In this document: one piece after another, positions 46,137 through 53,168 of the stretch
How positions within the stretch are numbered: the first letter of the stretch is position 1
Layout: each line of letters starts with the position of its first letter
NCBI GenBank assembly: GCA_036488725.1
Contig: DASXHD010000042.1
Coordinates: 1 to 64,000 of the forward strand
Length of the DNA: 64,000 nucleotides
Origin: DASXHD01 sp036488725
GTDB lineage: Bacteria > Myxococcota_A > Polyangia > Polyangiales > Polyangiaceae
Direction of reading: 5' to 3'
The notes under the pieces: generated by a model
The model's input: only the letters and a program-made list of their open reading frames with translations
The model's database searches: none
What the model was told of the DNA's origin: nothing
Made by a program: the position numbers and the translations under genes

Positions 46137-47309
46137 GTGAACCCTTACGCCGGGGACGAAGACAATTTTCCGGCGAACGTTCTGCTTCCGGATGACTCGG
46201 ATCCTCCGAAGGCCGCGACGTTCAATCCTGCGCCGCAAGGGCTCGCGGATCGGACCATGTCGCTCGCGAACGGCTACCGCGCCGACTTTGCGACGCTCGC
46301 CGCGCTGAAGGCCGTCGACACGACGTCGCTCCCGAACGGCGCGATTCGTAGCGTGTTCGGCTACGGCCGCTTCGTGCTGCAAAACGCGTCCGTCGAGACG
46401 GCGCAAGATCCCGTCGTGCTCGCGCCGACGAGCGGCCCGGGCCGCTGGGTCGCGCTCGACGACGAAGCAAAGCGCCGGTGGGCGTTCACGTTCACGGCGA
46501 ACCTGCAAAGCGTCATGATCCCGTCGTGCATCTCGCACATTTTCTACGAGGGCTTCGGGTGCGGCGGCGGCGGCGGAGGCGGCGGCAACGGTCAAGCGGG
46601 CGGGGCGTGTGCGGGCGGCGGCGGCGGCGGCGCGGGTGCGCAATTGGTCGTCGGCGAATGCGACGTGACGTCCGGAGCGACCGCCAGTTGCTCGACGCTC
46701 GGCGGCGGCGCGGGCGGCGCTGCTACGGCTGACGGAACCGACGGCGACGACATGACGATCGAGATCGGCGCACTGACGCTGATCTTCCCCGGCGCACAAG
46801 GCGGCCGCGGTGGAAACGTTGGCACCGGCACGACGCCCTTCTGCGTCCCGGGCGGGAGCTCGGCTCCAGCTGGCTCGCCGAAGCTCAAAAACTTCAACAT
46901 GCCGGCCGGCGATCAACAGCAGGTCTACACGGGGCCCGGCGCGGGCGGATGGTCCGGCGACAATTTCCTCACGGTGACGCCGCAGACGAACGGCGCGCGC
47001 TCGCTGCAAGGTCTGAGCGGCGGCGCAATCGGCGTGAGCGGCGCGCCGAACACGAATCCCGGCGGCGCAGGCGGCGGCGGCGGCGGCGCGGGCCCCAGCG
47101 GCGCGGGCGGGCACGGCGGCAACGGCGGCGCGGGCGCAGCGGCGGGCGCGGGCGTGAACGGTACGGTGGGCGTCGCGGCGCCGACTGCAAACTCCGGCGC
47201 AGGCGGCGGCGGCGGCGGCGCGGGCGGCAACGGCTCGACGGGCGGATCGGTGGGAGGCGCAGGCGGCGCGGGCGCGACCGGCTCCGTGACGATTCGCGGA
47301 GCGTGGTGA
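46137..47309 (+). CDS. glycine-rich adhesin / tail fibre tip
   Basis: 390 residues from GTG. The N-terminal 140 residues ('ADRTMSLANGYRADFATLAA', 'GRFVLQNASVETAQDPVVLA') form a fibre-attachment region. Residues 140-390 contain blocks such as Gly-Gly-Ala-Gly and Gly runs with short variable loops, ending 'GSVTIRGAW'. Polyglycine-II domains of this kind occur in receptor-binding adhesins of T4-like phage S16. Loops such as 'FPGAQGGRGGNVGTGTTPFC' may be specificity determinants. It lies under late element 2. It may need a chaperone; the next gene is a candidate. Confidence 0.72.
   Translation: MNPYAGDEDNFPANVLLPDDSDPPKAATFNPAPQGLADRTMSLANGYRADFATLAALKAVDTTSLPNGAIRSVFGYGRFVLQNASVETAQDPVVLAPTSGPGRWVALDDEAKRRWAFTFTANLQSVMIPSCISHIFYEGFGCGGGGGGGGNGQAGGACAGGGGGGAGAQLVVGECDVTSGATASCSTLGGGAGGAATADGTDGDDMTIEIGALTLIFPGAQGGRGGNVGTGTTPFCVPGGSSAPAGSPKLKNFNMPAGDQQQVYTGPGAGGWSGDNFLTVTPQTNGARSLQGLSGGAIGVSGAPNTNPGGAGGGGGGAGPSGAGGHGGNGGAGAAAGAGVNGTVGVAAPTANSGAGGGGGGAGGNGSTGGSVGGAGGAGATGSVTIRGAW
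46810..46825 (+). promoter_or_regulatory. dispersed operator-like site 46810
   Basis: Reads 'GTGGAAACGTTGGCAC', codons GGT-GGA-AAC-GTT. The outer GTG...CAC is kept. Confidence 0.45.
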
Positions 47310-47804
47310 ATGGGCTCGACGCTTCAGTGGATCGAGCAAGTCTTCCGAGCGCTGATCCTTCGCAACTCGGCCGGCGCGGACATGCCCGCCGAGCCCGCGC
47401 TGAAGATCATCGGCGCGACGCTCGCTGACGACTCGGCGAACGGGCAAACGGTGCTCACGATCAGCCCGGCAGCGACCGACGCGAAGCCGATGGCAGACGC
47501 GGACGTCGATTACTCGGCCGGCACGAACAATTGGAGCACGGAGATCGCGGCGCTCACGGCGAACCGCAACGAGCTCCTGCCGCTCGCGCCGTTCGTCGGT
47601 CAGCTCGGCGTGCTGAGCGATGACGGATCGTTGAACGCGCACACGATCACGCTGAACGCAGGGGCGGCAAACAACATCGTCGGCCCCGATGGCTTCGGCG
47701 GGCTCGTCGCAGCCGCGCATACGTACGTCGTGCAGAAAAACGCTTTTCCCGGCGGGTCGCTCGTCTTCGTGCGCTGGACCGGAACCGTTTGGAGGGTTTC
47801 ATGA
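47310..47804 (+). CDS. tail fibre-associated protein
   Basis: 164 residues starting right after the adhesin stop. 'STLQWIEQVFRALILRNSAG' is an N-terminal helix. The rest is beta ('MADADVDYSAGTNNWSTEIA', 'NAHTITLNAGAANNIVGPDG', 'KNAFPGGSLVFVRWTGTVWR'), a pattern common in the shaft or tip of tail fibres. Its stop overlaps the ATG of the spike gene. Confidence 0.58.
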   Translation: MGSTLQWIEQVFRALILRNSAGADMPAEPALKIIGATLADDSANGQTVLTISPAATDAKPMADADVDYSAGTNNWSTEIAALTANRNELLPLAPFVGQLGVLSDDGSLNAHTITLNAGAANNIVGPDGFGGLVAAAHTYVVQKNAFPGGSLVFVRWTGTVWRVS

Positions 47805-49987
47805 AAGGCAGAATCGCCGCGTTGCTCGCGGTCGTCGCGATGCTCGTCGTTTCGCTCGTGGCGTATGTCGCGGAAGCCGATCCCATCCAGGTTTGGAACG
47901 GCGATCTCGACGGCTCGACGAACGCGAACAAGATCGTCACCGGCGTGCAGGGCCATCCCGTGCCGGCGCCGAGCGTTGGCGCGCTTTCGTGGGACGGCGG
48001 GTCGTACTACTGGGGCGCGACCGGCGGATCTGTCGTCCCTGGCATTGCGGGGCAAGCGCTCTTCACGAACGACGCCGGCGCGGCGACCGTGTGGGCCTAT
48101 CCGCACGGCGACGTCGACGCGAGCGCGACGGAACCTGGCAAGCTCACGGTGAACGCAATTCAGGGCCTAGGCGTCTCGACGGCGATCCCGAGCGCAGGCA
48201 ACGCGCTCGTGTGGAACGGCTCGCTTTGGAAGGCTTCGCAGATTTTCAACGCGACGACGCTCGAGCAATTCGGCGCAGTCGGTGACGGCGCCACGAACGA
48301 CTCGGCCGCGATGACGTCCGCGATCTCCGCGGTCGCGAGTGGCGGAACGATACAACTCGGATGCGGCAAGACGTACCTCGTCGGCGCGTCATCGCCTTAC
48401 ACGGTGCCGGCCGGCGTTTCGATTGTGGGATGCGGCGACGGCTCGATCCTCAAGACGGCGACAAACGCGGCCGTGCTCGTCGCTGGTGGACAAGGCGACG
48501 TTTTTCGAAACTTTCAGATCCTCGGCAACGGCACGGGCGCGGCGCAGATCGGTATCGGCAACGGCAACCTAGGCGGCGGCGGATTCGAAAACGTGCGCAT
48601 CGAGGGTTGCACGTTCACCGATCTCGGCGAAGCCGGAGTACTCGTCTTCAATTACGCGCTCACGACGAGCCAATTCCTTGGCACGACGATCGCCAATGAC
48701 AAGTTCATCGGCAACCCGACCTATGGCCTTTGGATCCAGGGCGGCTACGAAGTCGTCACCGGCATTCAGGTCACGAATAGCGTCTCGCCGGCGTCCTCCT
48801 GCGGTGAAGGCATTCGCATCGGAAATACGGGCAACGCGTACATCCTGAGCGGCTCGGTGACCTCGTGCACGACGGGTGTCCACCTGATCGGAGGCGGGAA
48901 CGACGGGCACGGGCTGATCACTCTCGAGATCAATCACAACACGACGAACCTGCTCGCGGACGACACCGTCGCAAACGGGGAGCAGTTCATCGGGACGAAC
49001 ATGTACGCGGGCGACATCACGCTCACGTCCGCGACTGGCCTTCATTTCACCGGAGGCCAGATCGACGCGAATAACTACTACTTCGATGGCTCGACTGGGA
49101 CCGTCTTCAACGGTGTCACTTTCCCCGACGCTTGCTGTGCGAACACGATCCACAACAACTTCAATTCGCACGCGTCGACGACTAAGTGGCTTCCGAACAA
49201 CACGAATTTGTCCGGCACGTTCCCGTCGTGGATCAACAGCGGCGACGACGGCACGGCGTGGCTGCAAACGCTGCTGGGCGCGGGCATTCAATTCGGCTCG
49301 CAGCGAAGCTCCGGCACCATCGGCACGAACAAGGTCGGCGCGACCCTCTCGTTGCAAGCCGATGCCGCGCAAACGTTCCTCAACCTCGATGGCACGAGTG
49401 GCCACTCCGAAACGCATCTCTACGACAACGGCGTAGATATCGGCTCGTACCTGCAAGCGAATAGCGCCGGTCCGGTGCTGGACATTGTGGGCCCCACCGG
49501 GGGGCAGATTCGCCTGTCTGGCAGTCCCAACTTTTCTACGTACATCGGCATCCTCTCCGGCAGCTGGATCGAGATGAACACCATTTCGGGGATCATCGTT
49601 TCGGGCGCTTCTGGTTCGCAGGAATGGTGGCGAACGACGGGCACCGCGTCGACGGCGGCGATCACATTCAGCACGAACACCGCGACGGGCACGATCGGTA
49701 CGAATAAGAGCGGCGCGACACTCGCGTTGCAAACGGACGCGGCGCTGTCGGTGCTCACGGCAACGAGCTCCGCGCTCAACATCATCAACGTCCCCCTGAA
49801 CGTTCCGAGTAGCGCGCAATTCGGCTCGCTGACCGAGTCCTTCGGAGGCGGGACGGGCGTCATCGGTATTGCGAACGCCGGCACGGTGCCGACGAGCGCG
49901 CCGAGTGGCGGCGGCGTCGTCTACAGCCAGGGCGGCGCGCTCAAGTGGATCGACTCGTCCGGAAACACCTTCGTGCTCGCTCCGTGA
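47801..49987 (+). CDS. beta-helix tail-spike-like protein with N-terminal signal
   Basis: 728 residues. The N-terminus is a typical signal or membrane helix ('MKGRIAALLAVVAMLVVSLV'), unusual for a virion protein. A pectate-lyase-3-type beta helix starts at 'EQFGAVGDGATNDSAAMTSA' and continues to about residue 430 ('GGTIQLGCGKTYLVG'). The C-terminal third contains a duplicated motif 'GTIGTNKVGATLSLQADAAQ' / 'GTIGTNKSGATLALQTDAAL'. Beta-helix spikes often degrade polysaccharide, but no active site is evident. It may be a virion spike or a secreted depolymerase. Confidence 0.75.
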   Translation: MKGRIAALLAVVAMLVVSLVAYVAEADPIQVWNGDLDGSTNANKIVTGVQGHPVPAPSVGALSWDGGSYYWGATGGSVVPGIAGQALFTNDAGAATVWAYPHGDVDASATEPGKLTVNAIQGLGVSTAIPSAGNALVWNGSLWKASQIFNATTLEQFGAVGDGATNDSAAMTSAISAVASGGTIQLGCGKTYLVGASSPYTVPAGVSIVGCGDGSILKTATNAAVLVAGGQGDVFRNFQILGNGTGAAQIGIGNGNLGGGGFENVRIEGCTFTDLGEAGVLVFNYALTTSQFLGTTIANDKFIGNPTYGLWIQGGYEVVTGIQVTNSVSPASSCGEGIRIGNTGNAYILSGSVTSCTTGVHLIGGGNDGHGLITLEINHNTTNLLADDTVANGEQFIGTNMYAGDITLTSATGLHFTGGQIDANNYYFDGSTGTVFNGVTFPDACCANTIHNNFNSHASTTKWLPNNTNLSGTFPSWINSGDDGTAWLQTLLGAGIQFGSQRSSGTIGTNKVGATLSLQADAAQTFLNLDGTSGHSETHLYDNGVDIGSYLQANSAGPVLDIVGPTGGQIRLSGSPNFSTYIGILSGSWIEMNTISGIIVSGASGSQEWWRTTGTASTAAITFSTNTATGTIGTNKSGATLALQTDAALSVLTATSSALNIINVPLNVPSSAQFGSLTESFGGGTGVIGIANAGTVPTSAPSGGGVVYSQGGALKWIDSSGNTFVLAP

Positions 49988-49995
49988 GGCCGAAA

Positions 49996-50223
49996 ATGAT
50001 CGCAACCCTTCTACATTTCCTCCGTCTCGCGTTCGGGTCGAGCGGGCTCTGGCTCGACCCGGCGTTGCCGCCGAGTTCATCGTTCGTCATCGGCTCGGAG
50101 ACGACGCCGGGGACACTCTACATCCAAGACGGCGCGCGCACGCTCGTCACCTGCACGATCAAAACCGATTGCAGTAACGGCGTGTGCGTCGAGCACTTCG
50201 ATCGCTGCGAGGTGGCGCGATGA
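49996..50223 (+). CDS. small Cys-containing phage protein
   Basis: 75 residues: the hydrophobic N-terminus 'MIATLLHFLRLAFGSSGLWL' is followed by 'GARTLVTCTIKTDCSNGVCV' and 'HFDRCEV' with four Cys. It could be an exported small protein. It overlaps the following gene (ATGA). Unassigned. Confidence 0.5.
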   Translation: MIATLLHFLRLAFGSSGLWLDPALPPSSSFVIGSETTPGTLYIQDGARTLVTCTIKTDCSNGVCVEHFDRCEVAR

Positions 50224-50729
50224 AGAACCGACCCTATCCCGTCGCTCTTCTACTCCTCGCTTTCCTCGCGATCGCCGTCCTCGCTCGCGCGACGTCGACG
50301 CCGATCAACGTCGATCAAAAAGTCTGCACTGGCACCGCGGCCGCGAGCGCCGGGACGATGACGTGCGACTACGCGACGACGACGGACCGCGCGACGCGAC
50401 TCGTCGCCAACGTCGGCATGTCCGCGCTTGCGACAGGTCACCTGACCGCGACGTCTTTCATCACGTGCGAATACGTCGTCGAAAATAAGAACGGCACGGT
50501 GAGCGCGCCGACCGCGATCACGTCGTCGAACAACCCGTCGAACAACACGACGTCGACGTTCGTCGCGGCGCACGCGCAGGCGTCTGATTCCGCGTTCGCG
50601 TCGACCGGCCCCTCGACGTGCGTGTGGAGCATCTCCGGCACGAACGCCCGCGTCACCGTGACGAACCAAGGCGCGACGGCGGCCGACGTCACCGTGTGGG
50701 TCCAGGCATTCAGCTTCGGCAGTCAGTGA
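50220..50729 (+). CDS. exported phage protein
   Basis: 169 residues with a clear signal peptide ('VALLLLAFLAIAVLARA'). The mature part is Thr/Ser/Asn-rich beta structure with Cys ('TCEYVVENKNGTVSAPTAIT', 'TCVWSISGTNARVTVTNQGA'). It was probably acquired as a secreted or cell-surface protein made by the phage; role unknown. The following gene starts 14 bases later, after 'AAAGGAAA'. Confidence 0.62.
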   Translation: MKNRPYPVALLLLAFLAIAVLARATSTPINVDQKVCTGTAAASAGTMTCDYATTTDRATRLVANVGMSALATGHLTATSFITCEYVVENKNGTVSAPTAITSSNNPSNNTTSTFVAAHAQASDSAFASTGPSTCVWSISGTNARVTVTNQGATAADVTVWVQAFSFGSQ

Positions 50730-50745
50730 AAGGAAACGTTTCGAT
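50730..50745 (+). promoter_or_regulatory. dispersed operator-like site 50730
   Basis: Reads 'AAGGAAACGTTTCGAT', between genes, overlapping the SD and ATG of the 50744 gene. The outer arm is weaker than in other copies. Confidence 0.4.
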
Positions 50746-51169
50746 GAAAGCATGGCTCAAACTTCACGCGAAGCAGCTCGCAACCCTCGCCCTCTGGCTC
50801 GCGGCCGTCGTCGCGTTGCACAAGTGGCCCCAATTCCACGGCGACGTCGAGACGCTTTCCGGCGCTCTCTTGGTCGTCGGGATTCAGCTCCCGCCGTTCA
50901 CGTTGCGCGCAGGCGCGCAGGCTGCTGCGAGGATCGTCACCGGTGCGCTCCTTCTCGTTCTCGCGCTCGTCATGGTCGGCGCTTCGGTCGTCGCGTGCAC
51001 GAATCGGCAAGTCGCGAAGGACGCGTACTACGTCGAGAAAGAGGGCTGCATTCAGTCCTATTCGACGCTCGCCGCGCAGCGCAAGTGCCTCCAGACCGTC
51101 GACGCGCGTTGGAACGAAGCCGGCGCGCCGCCGGCGGCAACGGCAACGGTCGACGGAGGTGTCCAATGA
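50744..51169 (+). CDS. lysis-region membrane protein (holin candidate)
   Basis: 141 residues with two hydrophobic segments ('QLATLALWLAAVVALHKWPQ' and 'RIVTGALLLVLALVMVGASV'), followed by a soluble tail with three Cys. A Cys soon after the second segment ('VVACTNRQ') could form a lipobox-like feature. Two-span proteins next to an endolysin are holin or spanin candidates. It overlaps the next gene (ATGA). Confidence 0.55.
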   Translation: MKAWLKLHAKQLATLALWLAAVVALHKWPQFHGDVETLSGALLVVGIQLPPFTLRAGAQAAARIVTGALLLVLALVMVGASVVACTNRQVAKDAYYVEKEGCIQSYSTLAAQRKCLQTVDARWNEAGAPPAATATVDGGVQ

Positions 51170-51399
51170 GTCTCGATCTCGGAAAACTGGCGTCTGACGG
51201 ACTCTCGATCATCGAATCGGCCGTGAACGCGGTCCCCGGCGCGAGCGTCGTCACGATCGCGATGCAAGACGCCGCGGCGCTGAAGGACATCCTCGCGCAG
51301 CTCGCAGCGAACGCACCGGCGATCGACGCGCCCGCGCTCGACCCCAACGACCGCGCCGCCGTCGACGCGGAGATCTCCGCGCAGGAAGCTAAGTCGTGA
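51166..51399 (+). CDS. small helical lysis-region protein
   Basis: 77 residues: 'MSLDLGKLASDGLSIIESAV', 'PGASVVTIAMQDAAALKDIL', then an acidic helix. No membrane segment is strong enough to call. It is coupled to both neighbours by overlaps. Unassigned. Confidence 0.55.
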   Translation: MSLDLGKLASDGLSIIESAVNAVPGASVVTIAMQDAAALKDILAQLAANAPAIDAPALDPNDRAAVDAEISAQEAKS

Positions 51400-51566
51400 A
51401 CCCGGGCGACGAGCGCGACACGGATCCTTTTCTCGTCCTCGAGCCGCGAGACACGTTCCGCGACGAGCTCGACGCGGTGAACGACCGGAACCCCTGGATC
51501 CGTTGGTCCGCGCTCGTCGTCGGAATTCTCATGATCGCGGGCGGGATCGTCCGCGCGTGCTGGTGA
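51396..51566 (+). CDS. small single-span membrane protein
   Basis: 56 residues from a GTG overlapping the upstream stop (GTGA). The N-terminus is acidic ('MNPGDERDTDPFLVLEPRDT') and a C-terminal membrane helix follows ('WSALVVGILMIAGGIVRACW'). Short membrane proteins just before a GH25 lysin are typical holin-accessory genes; the exact role is unknown. Confidence 0.55.
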   Translation: MNPGDERDTDPFLVLEPRDTFRDELDAVNDRNPWIRWSALVVGILMIAGGIVRACW

Positions 51567-51570
51567 AATC

Positions 51571-51957
51571 ATGCCGACCCGTGAAGAACTCGACGTTCAG
51601 CTCCTGAAGTTTTTACGCGAAAGCGAATCGCGCGAGCGTCGTCAGGAAGAAGGCGCGCTGAAGGCGATCGGAAACGTCGCCGCGCAGGTGCAGGTGCTCA
51701 GCACCAAGATCGACGCGAACACCGAGGTTTGGAACGAACGTTTCAAAGGCCTCGCTGCGCGCGTCGACGGCCTCGAGAAGGACGCCGAAGACACTGGCGT
51801 TCACAACCTCGAGCGGCTGAAGGAAGAGCGCGCGGCCGCGCTGAAAGAGCTCGGCGAAACGAAGGGTGAATTCCGGAAATACATCGCCGCCGCGGTGATC
51901 GCCCTCGTGAGCGGCGGCGGAATCGTCGAGGTTCTTCACCGGCTCGGAGGGCATTGA
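51571..51957 (+). CDS. coiled-coil protein with C-terminal membrane helix (XhlA-like)
   Basis: 128 residues: a long coiled coil ('IGNVAAQVQVLSTKIDANTE', 'LERLKEERAAALKELGETKG') and one C-terminal hydrophobic helix ('YIAAAVIALVSGGGIVEVL'). This is the build of XhlA/haemolysin-type lysis accessory proteins. It ends two bases before the endolysin start. Confidence 0.6.
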   Translation: MPTREELDVQLLKFLRESESRERRQEEGALKAIGNVAAQVQVLSTKIDANTEVWNERFKGLAARVDGLEKDAEDTGVHNLERLKEERAAALKELGETKGEFRKYIAAAVIALVSGGGIVEVLHRLGGH

Positions 51958-51959
51958 CC

Positions 51960-52592
51960 ATGATCGAAGGCATTGACGTCTCCGGCTGGTCCGGCAATCT
52001 CGACCTCGAAGCGATCGCCGGCTCGAAGGCGTTCGTCTATCACCAGGCGACGGACGGCGTCGGCACCGTCGACAAGATGCTCATCCCGCGCACGAATGCG
52101 CTGCGCGGCGTCGGCATGGGCAACGTCATTGGCGTCTATCACTTTCTTCGCGTCCGTCACGGTATGAAGCAGGACGCGGACGAGCAGTGCAAACAGCACC
52201 TCGACGCACGCGCGAATGCAGGCGGCGTCCTTCCGACGTGGCTCGACGTCGAGCTCGGCGAGCCCAACTCGAGCAACCGAGCAGCGACGCATGACGAGGT
52301 GCGCGCCGCAGTCGAGCTTTTCGTCGAAACGTGGCAGCGCTGTCTCGGTGGCGCGCTCGTCGGCTACAGCTCGCCGGGGGAGATGGCCGTGATGGGCCTC
52401 GACAAGGTTGACGCCTTCACGTCGCTCCCGCTCGCGCTCGCCGAGTACAACGGCGGCAAACCGCCGACGCTCCCCGCGCCATACACCGCGTGGCTCTTTC
52501 ACCAGTGGGCGGGCGACGTGCAGGCGTATCGAGGGATCGTCGACTGCGTTCGCTTCAACGGCACGATCGACGACCTATTGAACGCGGCCTAG
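51960..52592 (+). CDS. GH25 muramidase (endolysin)
   Basis: 210 residues of the glycoside hydrolase 25 family: 'MIEGIDVSGWSGNLDLEAIA', 'NVIGVYHFLRVRHGMKQDAD', catalytic region 'LPTWLDVELGE' (Asp-x-Glu), 'SSPGEMAVMGL', and the C-terminal 'AWLFHQWAGDVQAYRGIVDC'. It cleaves the glycan backbone of peptidoglycan. There is no signal peptide, so a holin is needed. The ATG at 51960 lies two bases after the previous stop; a TTG six bases earlier is an alternative. Confidence 0.93.
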   Translation: MIEGIDVSGWSGNLDLEAIAGSKAFVYHQATDGVGTVDKMLIPRTNALRGVGMGNVIGVYHFLRVRHGMKQDADEQCKQHLDARANAGGVLPTWLDVELGEPNSSNRAATHDEVRAAVELFVETWQRCLGGALVGYSSPGEMAVMGLDKVDAFTSLPLALAEYNGGKPPTLPAPYTAWLFHQWAGDVQAYRGIVDCVRFNGTIDDLLNAA

Positions 52593-52768
52593 TCGTCGCC
52601 GGCGTCCGGGTCGCACGGCGCGCCGTTCTCGCACGCGATGATCGTCACGACGGCGGGCCCGTCGTCGGCTGCGTCTTCGCCTGCATCGAGGGGCGGGCTC
52701 GGCGTCGACCCGCCGCACGCGAGCGGCGAGAGGACGAGAAGCACGAGCGCGAGTCGTCTCAGTGGCAC
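52589..52768 (-). CDS. small lipoprotein at the prophage end
   Basis: 59 residues from GTG 52768 (an ATG at 52798 would add ten residues). 'LVLLVLSPLACGG' is a lipoprotein signal with a lipobox (LACG). The mature part is short, acidic and Pro-rich ('STPSPPLDAGEDAADDGPAV', 'VTIIACENGAPCDPDAGDD'). Convergent with the endolysin, it could be an Rz1-like outer spanin or a lysogenic conversion lipoprotein. The style is that of host lipoproteins. Confidence 0.58.
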   Translation of the reverse strand: MPLRRLALVLLVLSPLACGGSTPSPPLDAGEDAADDGPAVVTIIACENGAPCDPDAGDD

Positions 52769-52983
52769 GCCCAGCAAATCAGGTGAATGATCAGCCATCC
52801 GCCGCACGAAAGGACGTCGAGCACGATGTGGATCGTGTGGTTGAAGGGCGCCTTCGCGATCACGACGGTCGTCGCGGGCGCCTGGACGTAGACGACCTGC
52901 GGCGGCGCGGGGTGTTGCGGGTAGTACGGCTGATTCGGCGGTGGCCCGTAGCCGTTCGGCGGACCTTGGTTCCAATTTCCCAT
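52759..52983 (-). CDS. Pro/Tyr-rich membrane protein at the prophage end
   Basis: 74 residues: 'MGNWNQGPPNGYGPPPNQPY' and 'YPQHPAPPQVVYVQAPATTV' are disordered, and the C-terminus is a hydrophobic segment with Cys ('IVLDVLSCGGWLIIHLICWA'). Transcription is leftward from the attR side, apart from the late operon, so it may be expressed in the lysogen. It overlaps the following lipoprotein gene. Confidence 0.55.
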   Translation of the reverse strand: MGNWNQGPPNGYGPPPNQPYYPQHPAPPQVVYVQAPATTVVIAKAPFNHTIHIVLDVLSCGGWLIIHLICWACH

Positions 52984-53055
52984 CGTTCCAGCGTACGCGT
53001 CGGCTCGCGCGCGCCGCAATACACCCCAGGGAGTAGATCCCCGCGCATCTTGCTT

Positions 53056-53087
53056 GGGGTACACATTCGGGGTACAAACGTTTCCAC
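53056..53087. promoter_or_regulatory. right arm-type sites and operator-like site
   Basis: Two 'GGGGTACA' copies (53056-53063 and 53069-53076) mirror the pair at the left end. Overlapping them, 53072-53087 reads 'GTACAAACGTTTCCAC', whose complement 'GTGGAAACGTTTGTAC' joins the dispersed-site and early-operator consensus. Integrase and repressor could compete here. Confidence 0.6.
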
Positions 53088-53112
53088 ACGACTGCTTTCG
53101 CCGTGCGGCTAT

Positions 53113-53164
<52 letters not shown>

Positions 53165-53168
53165 TCAG

